DNA of 64,000 nucleotides, from assembly GCA_949298575.1 (NCBI GenBank), contig CASFXH010000008.1, forward strand, positions 1 to 64,000, written 5' to 3'. The position numbers and the translations under genes were made by a program. This DNA is from an uncultured Parabacteroides sp. (GTDB taxonomy: Bacteria; Bacteroidota; Bacteroidia; Bacteroidales; Tannerellaceae). Below, one piece after another: positions 19,618 to 28,141 of this stretch (position 1 is its first letter; each line of letters starts with the position of its first letter). Under the pieces are notes generated by a model that worked only from the letters and a program-made list of their open reading frames with translations, ran no database searches and was not told the origin of the DNA.

Positions 19618-20868
19618 TTAATAATGCGCTGAACCCATGGATTTAACCTCTAAGTCACAAACATGGCACAAATTCGGTTTGCCTATCGCTAATTCATAAT
19701 TTGATAAGGATGGGCACAAATACCTATACAAGCATTGACTGCAAGTCGTTTGGTCTCGGGTTTTTAACCAAATTGGAGATTCTGACTTGATTTCCATATA
19801 AACAAGCTCTTTCAATTTCTTATCCTTGATATTGCCAATCGGTTGCTCATTCATATTAGAATATGCGTCACCTTTCGCGTCAATATAAAGTTTCCCAAAG
19901 AAGTTTTCATTTAAGACTTGTCTCCTGAAAATAGTTTTTCGATCAATCGGTTCAGAAAAAATGTCTTCCAAATTTGTATATACGCATTCCTCAAAAAATG
20001 AAATATTCTCTCCCGTATAGAAAGGCAATATTGAGCTATTTATTGAGCTCATATTGAGTAGGGCATTAATTTTTCTCAGATCTTCCTTGTCCGAAATAAT
20101 AAATTGATACTCTATCTTAGGATCTCTATATTTGGAGATGAACTCAGAAATCATTGTATCCATATCTTCCGAATGTATATTAATGATCAGATTTATGCCT
20201 AATTCTAATGCGTTGCGCATAAAGACGTCATCACATTTTTTGTAGGGGATATGAATATGAATGTTTAATTCAAGTCCTAAAAGGTCATTCGCATATTCTA
20301 AGGCAGATTGATCACCAACCAAATTTATTTTTGAGACACCTGAGAAATAGATGTCATCGAATAATTTTTCATATTCCTCCCTCGACAGTGTTTCACCATT
20401 CTGTCTATAGCAGTGAAGGAATTGTTTGTGATATTTTCCACAATGAGAACAGTCAAGATTACATTGTGTTGGCAAGAATAAAGTAATCTCATCTAAATTC
20501 TTCAAAACTTTATCACCATCATAATCTCGATCATTACTATTCTTCCTCAAAATATCATTATTAAGGAACAATATCGGTTTAAATATAAACGGTTTGTTCT
20601 TTCCCTCTTCAAATAGAACACAATCTCCAGAAAATGAGGTTTTAACATCCTTAACTAATTGTTTCACATAAGGATTTAAAATATCTTTTTCTTGTAAAAA
20701 CATCGAATATCCATTGACTGGATCATTTAGGAAGTTTAATAACCAAGTAATTTCACAAATATGGCTCACCTCAATATGGGCGGAATTTAAAGTATTATAA
20801 ATCAAGAAATCCGAATCATTCCGAAACAAAAAAACATAGGATTCCAAATAGAATAAGTAGTTTGCCAT
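19618..20868 (-). CDS. radical-SAM-like/SPASM partner protein, GG-Bacteroidales type
   Basis: A 416-residue protein with an N-terminal region of ~120 residues, then a C-x3-C-x2-C triad, CNLDCSHC (C136, C140, C143), and a C-terminal cysteine cluster in CSQCLYRYLCPS and CHVCDL typical of SPASM auxiliary clusters. It matches the protein that accompanies the radical SAM maturase in GG-Bacteroidales systems, in which the radical SAM core is degenerate; here the triad is present. The ATG at 20868 is two bases after the rSAM stop; an earlier TTG is less likely. The gene is AT-rich, as is the rSAM gene next to it. Confidence 0.78.
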   Translation of the reverse strand: MANYLFYLESYVFLFRNDSDFLIYNTLNSAHIEVSHICEITWLLNFLNDPVNGYSMFLQEKDILNPYVKQLVKDVKTSFSGDCVLFEEGKNKPFIFKPILFLNNDILRKNSNDRDYDGDKVLKNLDEITLFLPTQCNLDCSHCGKYHKQFLHCYRQNGETLSREEYEKLFDDIYFSGVSKINLVGDQSALEYANDLLGLELNIHIHIPYKKCDDVFMRNALELGINLIINIHSEDMDTMISEFISKYRDPKIEYQFIISDKEDLRKINALLNMSSINSSILPFYTGENISFFEECVYTNLEDIFSEPIDRKTIFRRQVLNENFFGKLYIDAKGDAYSNMNEQPIGNIKDKKLKELVYMEIKSESPIWLKTRDQTTCSQCLYRYLCPSLSNYELAIGKPNLCHVCDLEVKSMGSAHY

Positions 20869-20870
20869 AA

Positions 20871-22292
20871 TCAATCTATTGCAATATTAGACATTAATTC
20901 AAAATAAAGTTGAGGATTTTCTTCCGAGTAAGATAGAAGCCAATCCAAATAATTATTCAACTTTTTTTCTGTAAAAATATTGGGACAAGATATTTTCTCG
21001 TCATTAGGATTCAAAAAATAAAAACATTGTGAACATGAAGTACTCCATTTACATCTAGCGCAATTTGAAACAAGTTTTCTGTATACGTTAGAATAGAAAT
21101 CAGATATTTGCTTTGTATCTATATTTAATTTCCCATCCGCAATAGTACCTAAGTAAAATTCTTGTCCAATACGCTCACAAGGGAGTAACTTACCATTCAC
21201 TGTTAAAAACATTTTCTTCTCAAAAGGTTTACATGTCCCAGATGGAATATATCGACTCCTTTCAGTTTTACTGAATAAATCAAAATAGTTTTTATAGTAA
21301 TTCCCAGTATAAGACATCAACATACGGTGGTAGTACATTTTATTATCACCTTCTTTATCAAAAATGTCTTCGTCTATATTATTATCTGAAAATTCTTTAA
21401 AGCTCGATAATTTTGATTTAAACATACGGTTAAATACTTCAACTTTGTCTTTTGATATTCCGGATGAATTCAATTCTGTTATTCGAGGTATTTTGCCAAA
21501 TTCATCTCTTATATATTTTGTTGAAGTATATACAGAATTTCGATCATGAAGAACAACATTAAAGTTTACGTTTTCATTAAAATAATCTGGATACTTTTCT
21601 CGCAATTTGTGAACATTGGAAACAACTTCATTAAATGATTCCTTTCCATTTTTATCCACTCGATAACTAGATCCATATTTGTCTCCATCTAAACTAATGA
21701 GAAGACGTATTTTCTTTTCTGCTATAAAATCCATATATTGATCCAATAATATGGCATTGGTTGTCATATTATAATCAAAGGAAAGCTTCACGTCAGTTTT
21801 ATTTTCCAAATATTCAATTATTTGTTTTATTAGTTTTACATTAAGAAGTGGTTCTCCCCCATAAAAACCAACTGAGAAGATATTATTGACAGAAATGTTA
21901 TATTTTGAATTCCATAAATCAATTAAATAATCTATTACGATTTTTGTATTTTCAAAAGTTTGATTTTTGGTTTCTCGTCTATCATGATTTGAATATAATT
22001 CACCATATCCACAATATTTACATTTTAAATTACAGTGATCTGTAACTTCAATTAATATTTGACGTAAATTCGCCAAATTCAATAGTACATTATATTCTTT
22101 ATAGTTTGTCTCAAATTCAATTTTCCTTTCTGAGAAAAATCCTTTCTCTTTCAAGAATTCATATTTCTTTTGATAGTATAAATTCTCACTAAAACTTTGG
22201 GACTCAAGTAATGGATTGGGCACAAAAATAGCATATTTATTCTTTTCTGAATAAATATATCTATTCTTGCTATTCGATAATAAAATTGGCAT
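20871..22292 (-). CDS. radical SAM/SPASM peptide maturase, GG-Bacteroidales type
   Basis: A 473-residue enzyme. After an ~80-residue N-terminal region comes the [4Fe-4S]-SAM motif EVTDHCNLKCKYCGYGEL (C87, C91, C94), then GFYGGEPLLN (SAM-binding GGE), ISLDGDKY and a SPASM domain with CKPF, PCERIG, CARCKWSTSCSQC and a late CP. Family enzymes install thioether or C-C links on leader-bound peptides. The Cys-rich precursors at 23729 and 26073 are the natural candidates; which residues are modified cannot be read from sequence. Its AT-rich composition against GC-rich flanks suggests recent transfer. Confidence 0.88.
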   Translation of the reverse strand: MPILLSNSKNRYIYSEKNKYAIFVPNPLLESQSFSENLYYQKKYEFLKEKGFFSERKIEFETNYKEYNVLLNLANLRQILIEVTDHCNLKCKYCGYGELYSNHDRRETKNQTFENTKIVIDYLIDLWNSKYNISVNNIFSVGFYGGEPLLNVKLIKQIIEYLENKTDVKLSFDYNMTTNAILLDQYMDFIAEKKIRLLISLDGDKYGSSYRVDKNGKESFNEVVSNVHKLREKYPDYFNENVNFNVVLHDRNSVYTSTKYIRDEFGKIPRITELNSSGISKDKVEVFNRMFKSKLSSFKEFSDNNIDEDIFDKEGDNKMYYHRMLMSYTGNYYKNYFDLFSKTERSRYIPSGTCKPFEKKMFLTVNGKLLPCERIGQEFYLGTIADGKLNIDTKQISDFYSNVYRKLVSNCARCKWSTSCSQCFYFLNPNDEKISCPNIFTEKKLNNYLDWLLSYSEENPQLYFELMSNIAID

Positions 22293-22299
22293 AATATTT

Positions 22300-23643
22300 C
22301 TATTTAAGATTTGCGATTAATAATACAGGGTTACTATCCGGATCGGCTAAGCCCTCCACGGCATGGAGCAAAATTTGTCGTTGACTCTCATTTTGAGCTG
22401 AACCGGTTTGAAAAGCCTCTTCCGTAGCCCATTCCGTGTCGCTATCTAGGACACAAACCCAATAATTTCCTGAAGTGTAGTTCACGCGATAAGGCCCTCC
22501 TGCGTAGTCGTTCTCCAAAATGAAATCGCGCTCGATTCTTTTGTATGTCACGCTCATGGTCGGAATTTGGTTCTCCTTGATTTTCTCCTTGCGAGTCGCC
22601 AGCGCCAGTTCACTGGTCGAGGGGGCGTAGCGCCATGTGTAGAGCGTTTCACCCTTATTGCCGATCAAGTAAATATAATCTTTTGTGTGGTAGAAATTGT
22701 AAATGAAGAGATTGTTAAAAACAGAGCGGTCTTTCAGCCACCAGTGGGAATGGACATAATCGTCGCTCTTGAGATTTCCCAAATCGATGGAATAACATGG
22801 AATGAATGCCTGGGTCGCTGAGTCATAACGATAGATCGTATCCGTATCTGCGTATTTCATCCAGAACTCACCCCCATAAAAATCAGTAGTAGGGGCAATT
22901 TCCAGCAGGTAGTTTTTCCATCCACCTGTCATTACCGGAGCCATGTTTTCCACCATTTCCCGCTCATGTCCTTGGCGAGCCGGATTCAGGAAAATTGTAG
23001 AGGGCTTCAGGTTCTTATCTGCCAAGGCGAAGGCCCACAAGGAGTCTTCCGGATGATTGACTGGTTGATAAACAGGGCCGGATTGTTGGAAAAAGATCTC
23101 GGAGCCATACCGGAAAATTTGTGGCGAGAACATCTTGAAAATCGCGTCCGGATTCATATCCGAATAGCTCCTCACGTAAGAACCATCGTACTTATAGACT
23201 TGTACACGACCCATCGTCGGGAACACATAAACTTCCTCGTTCGTTTCATCCAGGAAGAAGCTGTATAGCCGTATGTATTCCTCAGGACCTTGGCCGACTT
23301 TTCCGATCGTATTCAGGAATTTTCCACTCCGTGAAAAGCGAAAAACACGCTGATCTCGATTATGGTGTACAAAGATCGACTGGTCCGTCACGAAAATTTG
23401 TTCGATTGAGGCGATCATAGAAACGTCTGTGACTTCAAGTGGCACGATATCGACTGACGAGGCTGCATCGCTCAATTTCAGTCTCGTATCCGGTAAGTCA
23501 AGATGGTTAGCTAGATCAATGTGTGGAAGACGTTCACTTTCTGCTTCTTCTGCGACACTTTCCTTCGCCTTGTTTCCACAGGAAAGAAATGCTATAAGTG
23601 AAAAAGTATAAAGACAAAAATGAATAAGCTCCTTGTATTTCAT
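22300..23643 (-). CDS. 6-bladed beta-propeller lipoprotein
   Basis: A 447-residue exported protein with a signal peptide ending in a lipobox (IAFLSCGNK, Cys at ~22). The body has propeller blades, for example QRVFRFSRSGKFLNTIGKVGQGPEEY and VQVYKYDGSYVRSY, as in the Bacteroidales 6-bladed propeller family (DUF5128/DUF4934 type). It ends ADPSNPVLLIANLK-like, as the second propeller at 24884 ends SNPVLFLAKIK. Such proteins repeatedly accompany peptide-maturation loci. Their role (surface sensing or handling of the product) is unknown. Confidence 0.82.
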   Translation of the reverse strand: MKYKELIHFCLYTFSLIAFLSCGNKAKESVAEEAESERLPHIDLANHLDLPDTRLKLSDAASSVDIVPLEVTDVSMIASIEQIFVTDQSIFVHHNRDQRVFRFSRSGKFLNTIGKVGQGPEEYIRLYSFFLDETNEEVYVFPTMGRVQVYKYDGSYVRSYSDMNPDAIFKMFSPQIFRYGSEIFFQQSGPVYQPVNHPEDSLWAFALADKNLKPSTIFLNPARQGHEREMVENMAPVMTGGWKNYLLEIAPTTDFYGGEFWMKYADTDTIYRYDSATQAFIPCYSIDLGNLKSDDYVHSHWWLKDRSVFNNLFIYNFYHTKDYIYLIGNKGETLYTWRYAPSTSELALATRKEKIKENQIPTMSVTYKRIERDFILENDYAGGPYRVNYTSGNYWVCVLDSDTEWATEEAFQTGSAQNESQRQILLHAVEGLADPDSNPVLLIANLK

Positions 23644-23728
23644 ATTATTTTATATGTGAAAATTATTAATCAATGTAATGAAGGTATATGCGATTGATCA
23701 TCGCATATACCTTCTCCCTCAAGCAGAA

Positions 23729-23935
23729 TTATCCACCATAACTACCAACAGGTCCTCCACCTCCTGGTCCCATAATACCCAACGCTTGATTTGCGTTCGC
23801 ATTATCAAAGGAAGAGGAAGGTCCTTGGCAACCGCATGCGCAGCAACTACCGCCGCCCAACACTTTGTTCATCTCTTTTTTACTCAACTCAACCTTGCTC
23901 AGTTGAGTCAATTTGAGTTGTTTTAATTCTTTCAT
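23729..23935 (-). CDS. GG-leader natural-product precursor peptide 1
   Basis: A 68-residue peptide. The leader (residues 1-28) has the LSKVELSKKEMNKVLGG pattern of the GG-Bacteroidales precursor family. The predicted core after G28 is 40 residues: four cysteines packed as SCCACGC (C31, C32, C34, C36), then a Ser/Asn segment and a Gly-rich tail (GPGGGGPVGSYGG). Expected cutter: the C39 exporter at 17400. Expected maturase: the radical SAM protein at 20871. The core has no Thr and few Ser near the cysteines, so Cys-to-alpha-carbon linkage or disulfides are as plausible as lanthionines. Confidence 0.85.
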   Translation of the reverse strand: MKELKQLKLTQLSKVELSKKEMNKVLGGGSCCACGCQGPSSSFDNANANQALGIMGPGGGGPVGSYGG

Positions 23936-24147
23936 GATAACGATGTGTTATTAATTTATAATACAAAACACTTAATCCCCGAATGGAGACTTTCAATAGG
24001 ATACTATCCAAGTATAGCTCTTCATCTTTACAATGAATGTTTTTATACTCTTCAAGCGGAACTTTGTCCGCTATCCCCTCATCGTGAGCTCCCAATAAGA
24101 AAATAGCGGAACCAACATTTCTTCATTTACGGCCACGCGAATAGGCC

Positions 24148-24666
24148 TCAGACCGTCCCAGGCGAACCGCCGTCGTCCGGATCCTCTTCATCCGTCGTGG
24201 TGGAACCCGAGCCATTACCTGTCAAGCCCTTTACTTCCTTGTAGTTCGTCAAAGAGCCGTAGTAAACGCCGTCTTCCTCGACGCCCGCGTCCTCGAAAGA
24301 GATGTTCTGCTTAACGCGGGCCCGCAAGTTCGAGTCCGGGATGAAAGAGATCTTGATGTTGCGGATCAGGCCCGTGTGGAAATCGAGGATATCGTCCACG
24401 CCCTCACTGCCAAACGTGATGCGGAACGTACCCAGGCCTTCTACTTTGGCCCGTTTCCCGTTCATGAATTGGTTGTAGATCCATTTGGAAATGAGCTTGG
24501 CTGCCCCTTCCAACTCAAAGTCGGCCATTGTCGTGTCGGCCGTAGCCATTTGCGACATGACATCTTCGTCCATCGGCCCCCCAGTTTTGGGGACCGCGTA
24601 CCACTTCGACGGCGCCTGGCGGTCTTGTGGATTTTTACGTTTCAGTAATTTGTAGGGTGTTCCCAT
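24148..24666 (-). CDS. HU-like DNA-binding protein with acidic DDGGSPGTV tail
   Basis: A 172-residue protein. The N-terminus YKLLKRKNPQDRQAPSKWYA and the later FELEGAAKLISKWIYNQF, GLGTFRITF and HTGLIRNIKISFIPD segments fit the Bacteroidetes HU-like (HU-HIG) domain. The last ~20 residues are a disordered Ser/Thr/Asp tail ending PDDGGSPGTV, the same final residues as the DUF6261 protein at 42864. It sits inside the peptide locus between precursor 1 and propeller 2, and an array of four 23-bp palindromes begins 85 bases upstream of its start. Binding of the array is speculation. Confidence 0.8.
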   Translation of the reverse strand: MGTPYKLLKRKNPQDRQAPSKWYAVPKTGGPMDEDVMSQMATADTTMADFELEGAAKLISKWIYNQFMNGKRAKVEGLGTFRITFGSEGVDDILDFHTGLIRNIKISFIPDSNLRARVKQNISFEDAGVEEDGVYYGSLTNYKEVKGLTGNGSGSTTTDEEDPDDGGSPGTV

Positions 24667-24750
24667 AGCAAAAAACTTTTAATTGTTAATGTATCAGTTA
24701 ATTATATAGATCAGACAAACATCGGCCGACAGATCCCAAACTCTCCTCCG

Positions 24751-24840
24751 GACACATACGTAAGTGTCGGCTGGACACATACGTAAGTGTCGGCCGGACA
24801 CATACGTAAGTGTCGACCGGACACTTTCGAATGTCTCCGG
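24751..24840. repeat. four tandem 23-bp palindromic units upstream of the HU-like gene
   Basis: GACAC repeats start at 24751, 24774, 24797 and 24820, exactly 23 bp apart. Each of the first three units is the near-palindrome GACACATACGTAAGTGTC centred on TACGTA. The fourth is a diverged palindrome, GACACTTTCGAATGTC. Linkers are CGGCTG, CGGCCG or CGACCG. The array is noncoding and lies between propeller 2 and the HU-like gene. Confidence 0.92.
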
Positions 24841-24883
24841 GAGCGAGTTTCGTATCGGTCATTCCTTGTTGTCATATCTCTTC

Positions 24884-26020
24884 CTATTTTATCTTCGCCA
24901 AAAACAGAACCGGATTGCTCTCCTCCTCCAGCCCAGGAAAACGCTGGGCGAAGGCGGCGTTAAGCAAGATGTCCTCAGGGTAAAGGAGGAAGGCGCACCA
25001 GCCGTCTTCCAAGGAATAAAGGATCGGGGGCTTGAACACGAAGCCATCCTCGAAGATGAACTTCCGGATTACCTTCGTCTCCCGGGTCGACTTATCCACG
25101 AAGGCGTAAGCGCGGTCTTCCGCGTTTCCACCTTCATAATAAAGCAAGATCGAGCGGTCCGACTCCACGTAATAGGGGATGTGGTCGATGTAGCCCGCCT
25201 CTTGCCATTCGGAAATGACTCGCATCCGGTCGCTCCGCTCGCGCCACCAAAAGTCCTCGGGCGGGATCTTGTTGTCCACATTGATCCTGTAACGAAACTT
25301 GGCGCTGTCACGACTTACCTCATAGATGTCATTGCTTTGGTAACCATGCCAAATGATCTTCCCGTCATATTTATAAAAGAAATCTTCCATCATATAAACC
25401 ATTTGATTGACATGCTCAACCTTCCGATAGGCATTCAACTCCTGACCCGTGTAGCGGTTCAGGACATGATACGCGAAAAGGCCCACCCGTTCTTCCGCGA
25501 TACGCACCAACATCAAACTATCGTCCAAGGCTGTCACGTTCCTCATGTTCCATGCTATAAAAGGGAAGCGAGAAATAAAGTTTCCCTCTTTCGTATAAGT
25601 AATGATCGACCGAGACCCTATGTCCACCATCGAGATGTCTCCATTTCCCCACAGCGTGAAATTCTTTAGGAAACCGTATGATTCAGGCCCATCTCCTCTC
25701 TTATTATAGACATAATCCACTAAACCGTTAAGGCGAAAGCGCATGACTTTTTCTTTATCCAAAATATAGATCAAACTGTCTTTTGAGACCAAGATCCTAC
25801 TTGTTTTCTCCCAATCCATGACCAGCGATTCATCCGTCGTCTCCAGAGGCACATAGCGCCATTCGCTAAAGACTTCCCCAATCGGCACGTCTCCCTTATG
25901 GGCGCTAGAGATGAAAATCTCCTCGCCGGGCTGGATGGGCGTGACGGTTTCCTTTTCCTCGCAAGAAAGCAGGAGCCCTAACAAAAACAGTCCTATCCCT
26001 ATTTTATAAAAGAATTCCAT
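24884..26020 (-). CDS. 6-bladed beta-propeller lipoprotein 2
   Basis: A 378-residue lipoprotein (signal with LGLLLSCEEK lipobox, Cys ~20). It shows propeller signatures such as RYVPLETTDESLV, LIYILDKEKVMRFRLNG, YNKRGDGPESYGFLKNF and SIITYTKEGNFISRF. It is related to the protein at 22300, sharing the end SNPVLFLAKIK and the 'GxGPESY/GPEEY' blade, but is shorter by ~70 residues. It lies just downstream of precursor 2 in transcription order, so each precursor is followed by its own propeller lipoprotein (with the HU-like gene between the two pairs). Confidence 0.82.
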   Translation of the reverse strand: MEFFYKIGIGLFLLGLLLSCEEKETVTPIQPGEEIFISSAHKGDVPIGEVFSEWRYVPLETTDESLVMDWEKTSRILVSKDSLIYILDKEKVMRFRLNGLVDYVYNKRGDGPESYGFLKNFTLWGNGDISMVDIGSRSIITYTKEGNFISRFPFIAWNMRNVTALDDSLMLVRIAEERVGLFAYHVLNRYTGQELNAYRKVEHVNQMVYMMEDFFYKYDGKIIWHGYQSNDIYEVSRDSAKFRYRINVDNKIPPEDFWWRERSDRMRVISEWQEAGYIDHIPYYVESDRSILLYYEGGNAEDRAYAFVDKSTRETKVIRKFIFEDGFVFKPPILYSLEDGWCAFLLYPEDILLNAAFAQRFPGLEEESNPVLFLAKIK

Positions 26021-26072
26021 CGATACCGCTTTTTTAGAGAATTGGATTTAAAATCCAATTCTCTGAATTCAA

Positions 26073-26276
26073 CTAGCTATGAGAGATGTAATTGCAATTT
26101 TGCATACCTCCTGAATAACTGCAAAGCTGTCTACATTCATCACAATCTTTCACTGGGAATCCTGGACTTGTGTCATTCCTACAGAAGCAATAAGCACTAC
26201 CACCTTTGAGGTGCTTCATTTCCTGCGACGTCAAAACCTTGGCGTCATTCAGATTTAAACTTTTTAGATTCTTCAT
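26073..26276 (-). CDS. GG-leader natural-product precursor peptide 2, six-cysteine core
   Basis: A 67-residue peptide with the leader MKNLKSLNLNDAKVLTSQEM and HLKGG (GG at 25-26), the GG-Bacteroidales precursor type. The 41-residue core contains six cysteines (C30, C32, C45, C48, C52, C61) plus aromatic Tyr residues, and is unrelated to precursor 1, which is Gly/Asn-rich with clustered Cys. The wide Cys spacing resembles a disulfide-rich mini-protein, and a VKOR/thioredoxin gene lies in the same operon. No proof of modification is possible from sequence. Confidence 0.82.
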   Translation of the reverse strand: MKNLKSLNLNDAKVLTSQEMKHLKGGSAYCFCRNDTSPGFPVKDCDECRQLCSYSGGMQNCNYISHS

Positions 26277-26305
26277 GTCTTTAAAAATTTAATTAAACAA
26301 TATGA

Positions 26306-27103
26306 TCATTGTGATGATCTTCTATAAGAAAACTTTTCCCTCAATTCCTCCGCAGTATAGTTGACAATCGCGTTCATGTCATGAACCGCCTTCTCGTGAT
26401 GGTCATTCGAGCGGAAGCGACCGTTTTGGTCGCGGGGATGCGAGAGGTGGAAAAGGCAACCGTCGCTCCGGTAGACGCGATAGCCGAAACAGAGCCAGCG
26501 GTAGTGGCGCTCGCCGTCTTCCAAGCCCCAACCATAGAAGTCTTCGTTCTCGCCGCCGGCCTCGAGGTATTTCTTGGTCTTGGCGAGGATGGCGCCGCCC
26601 ACCGCCCCGATCACGCCCTCTACGGTATAGAGGGAGAGCATCTTGTCGCGATGCGTCCGCAAGAAGTCGAGGTCGCGGCGCGTGAAATAGTGGGCCCGGA
26701 GCACGTCGGACGTATCGAGGAAGTCGCCGTCGTAGGGATAGGCGATGTCGCAACGGTCGGCCCGGAGGCATTCGGCGGCGTCCACGATCTGCCGATAGTC
26801 CATGACGACGTCGGCGTCCCAGATCCCGACAAGCGGGGTCGTCACCTGCCGGGCCAGGAGATTCAAATACTTGGTCTTATAGAAAACGGGATCCTTGTCT
26901 TCCACGAATTGGTAGGCCACGTCGTCGCCTTGGATCAAGGTGGGGATAAAGCGGTTCGCGTAGGGCGCCGCTTCCAGGATGTGAATCCGCGTCAGGAAAT
27001 GCCGTTGGAGGTATTCCACCGTCATCAGCAGGTTCTCCAGACGGACGACCGAGTCGACCCGGACGGGGATGATAAACGTGGTGTCCGATAGGTCTATTCG
27101 CAT
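26306..27103 (-). CDS. GT2/galactosyltransferase-like glycosyltransferase
   Basis: A 265-residue soluble GT-A fold enzyme. Seen: FIIPVRVDSVVRLENLL at the N-terminus, the D-x-D metal/sugar site in GIWDADVVM (~residues 94-102), GAVGGAIL, and the acceptor/donor block GGENEDFYGWGLEDGERHYR typical of galactosyltransferase C-terminal regions. It overlaps the LanC-like gene by 10 bases. Being inside the peptide locus, it may glycosylate the matured peptide, though an unrelated acceptor cannot be excluded. Confidence 0.8.
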   Translation of the reverse strand: MRIDLSDTTFIIPVRVDSVVRLENLLMTVEYLQRHFLTRIHILEAAPYANRFIPTLIQGDDVAYQFVEDKDPVFYKTKYLNLLARQVTTPLVGIWDADVVMDYRQIVDAAECLRADRCDIAYPYDGDFLDTSDVLRAHYFTRRDLDFLRTHRDKMLSLYTVEGVIGAVGGAILAKTKKYLEAGGENEDFYGWGLEDGERHYRWLCFGYRVYRSDGCLFHLSHPRDQNGRFRSNDHHEKAVHDMNAIVNYTAEELREKFSYRRSSQ

Positions 27104-28137
27104 AAGTATTTGCTTTTAAGGTTCAACAGGGTCAAGACCACGCCCGGGAAGCCGTTGAGCAAGCCCCGGTGGATCTGGAAATAGAACTCGTCGCGGAGGA
27201 GGGCGTCCCAAGCGTCGGACGTGGTCAGGCGCTCATAGACTTCCCGCGGGGAATAATCGAACCGGTATCCGGGGCGGGTCGCCTGCAGGTTTTCCACCAG
27301 CGCATAGAAGAAGGAAAGGCCGTCGCTCGCGTAGATATGGCGTTCCCGGAGCTCTTCGCGCGAGATTCTTGTCAAGTCGATGTTCCGGTAAAGTGCTTCC
27401 GCGTAGCTTGTCCATGCCGGGGATTGGAGCTCCGCCTCGACCGCCCAGACGCCCCACAGCAAGTAAAGCCGGTTCAGGTGGAGGCGGGGCATTTGGGAAA
27501 AGAGGTCCAGACTGAACCGCTCCAAGATTTTCCGTGTGCGCTCACGGTAGAAACCCAAGCGCATGACCTCGGCCAAGACACGCAGCAGCACCGGCACGTG
27601 GTAATGATAGACCGAGAAAGCGTAATACTCCCGGTAGAACGCCGCGTCTACCAAAGTATCCAATTTGTTGACCAGCTTGATCGCCAGCTCTTGATAGACG
27701 TAGGCCTCGTCCGGCATCGCTTGCGCCCGCAGGCGGGTCGCGACGTAATAGAGCAGGTGGACGATCTGGCTGGTGGAATAGTGGTTTTCCACTTGTCCGA
27801 AAACGACCCGTTTGAACAGCAAGGCGTCGATGTCGCCCAACAACGCGTTGATGTCGCCCTCGGCGAAGCCTTCCCGGATCAGGAAATCCAAGCCCAGGCC
27901 CACGCCGCAAAGGCCTTCTTCCACGTCCAGCGAGGCGTTTTTGGAGAGGTCGTTGCCCATCAATTGGTCCAGCAGGTCTTCCGCGACGCGCTTGGCCCGC
28001 TCGTCGCCCAAGGCCCGATGCAGGCAGTAGAAATAGATGACCAAGCCCATCTTGCCTTGCGCCAATCCGAAGGGGTAATGCTCGTGAACCGAGGCGAGCA
28101 GCTTTTGATTCAAGTGTTCGATCCGCTTATCCATCAT
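27094..28137 (-). CDS. LanC-like (lanthionine synthetase C fold) protein lacking zinc cysteines
   Basis: A 347-residue helical protein with Gly-rich turns at regular spacing: YPFGLAQGKMGLVIYFY (~residues 21-37), GLCGVGLGLDFL (~88-99), GLSFFYALV, and the final HRGLLNGFPGVVLTLLNL. This is the pattern of the LanC alpha/alpha toroid. The Cys...Cys-His zinc triad (C-H-G motif) of active LanC cyclases is not visible, so enzymatic lanthionine formation is doubtful; a scaffold or binding role is possible. It abuts the VKOR gene by 4 bases and overlaps the glycosyltransferase. Confidence 0.6.
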   Translation of the reverse strand: MMDKRIEHLNQKLLASVHEHYPFGLAQGKMGLVIYFYCLHRALGDERAKRVAEDLLDQLMGNDLSKNASLDVEEGLCGVGLGLDFLIREGFAEGDINALLGDIDALLFKRVVFGQVENHYSTSQIVHLLYYVATRLRAQAMPDEAYVYQELAIKLVNKLDTLVDAAFYREYYAFSVYHYHVPVLLRVLAEVMRLGFYRERTRKILERFSLDLFSQMPRLHLNRLYLLWGVWAVEAELQSPAWTSYAEALYRNIDLTRISREELRERHIYASDGLSFFYALVENLQATRPGYRFDYSPREVYERLTTSDAWDALLRDEFYFQIHRGLLNGFPGVVLTLLNLKSKYLCE

Positions 28138-28141
28138 TTCG

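Noticed and set aside
19618..20868. Calling the SPASM partner a functional radical SAM enzyme
   Set aside because: CxxxCxxC is present, but other core motifs such as a GGE are not clear; left as radical-SAM-like partner.
23889..24095. 68-residue minus-strand frame overlapping precursor 1
   Set aside because: Overlaps the precursor start in another frame, no leader pattern and no support.
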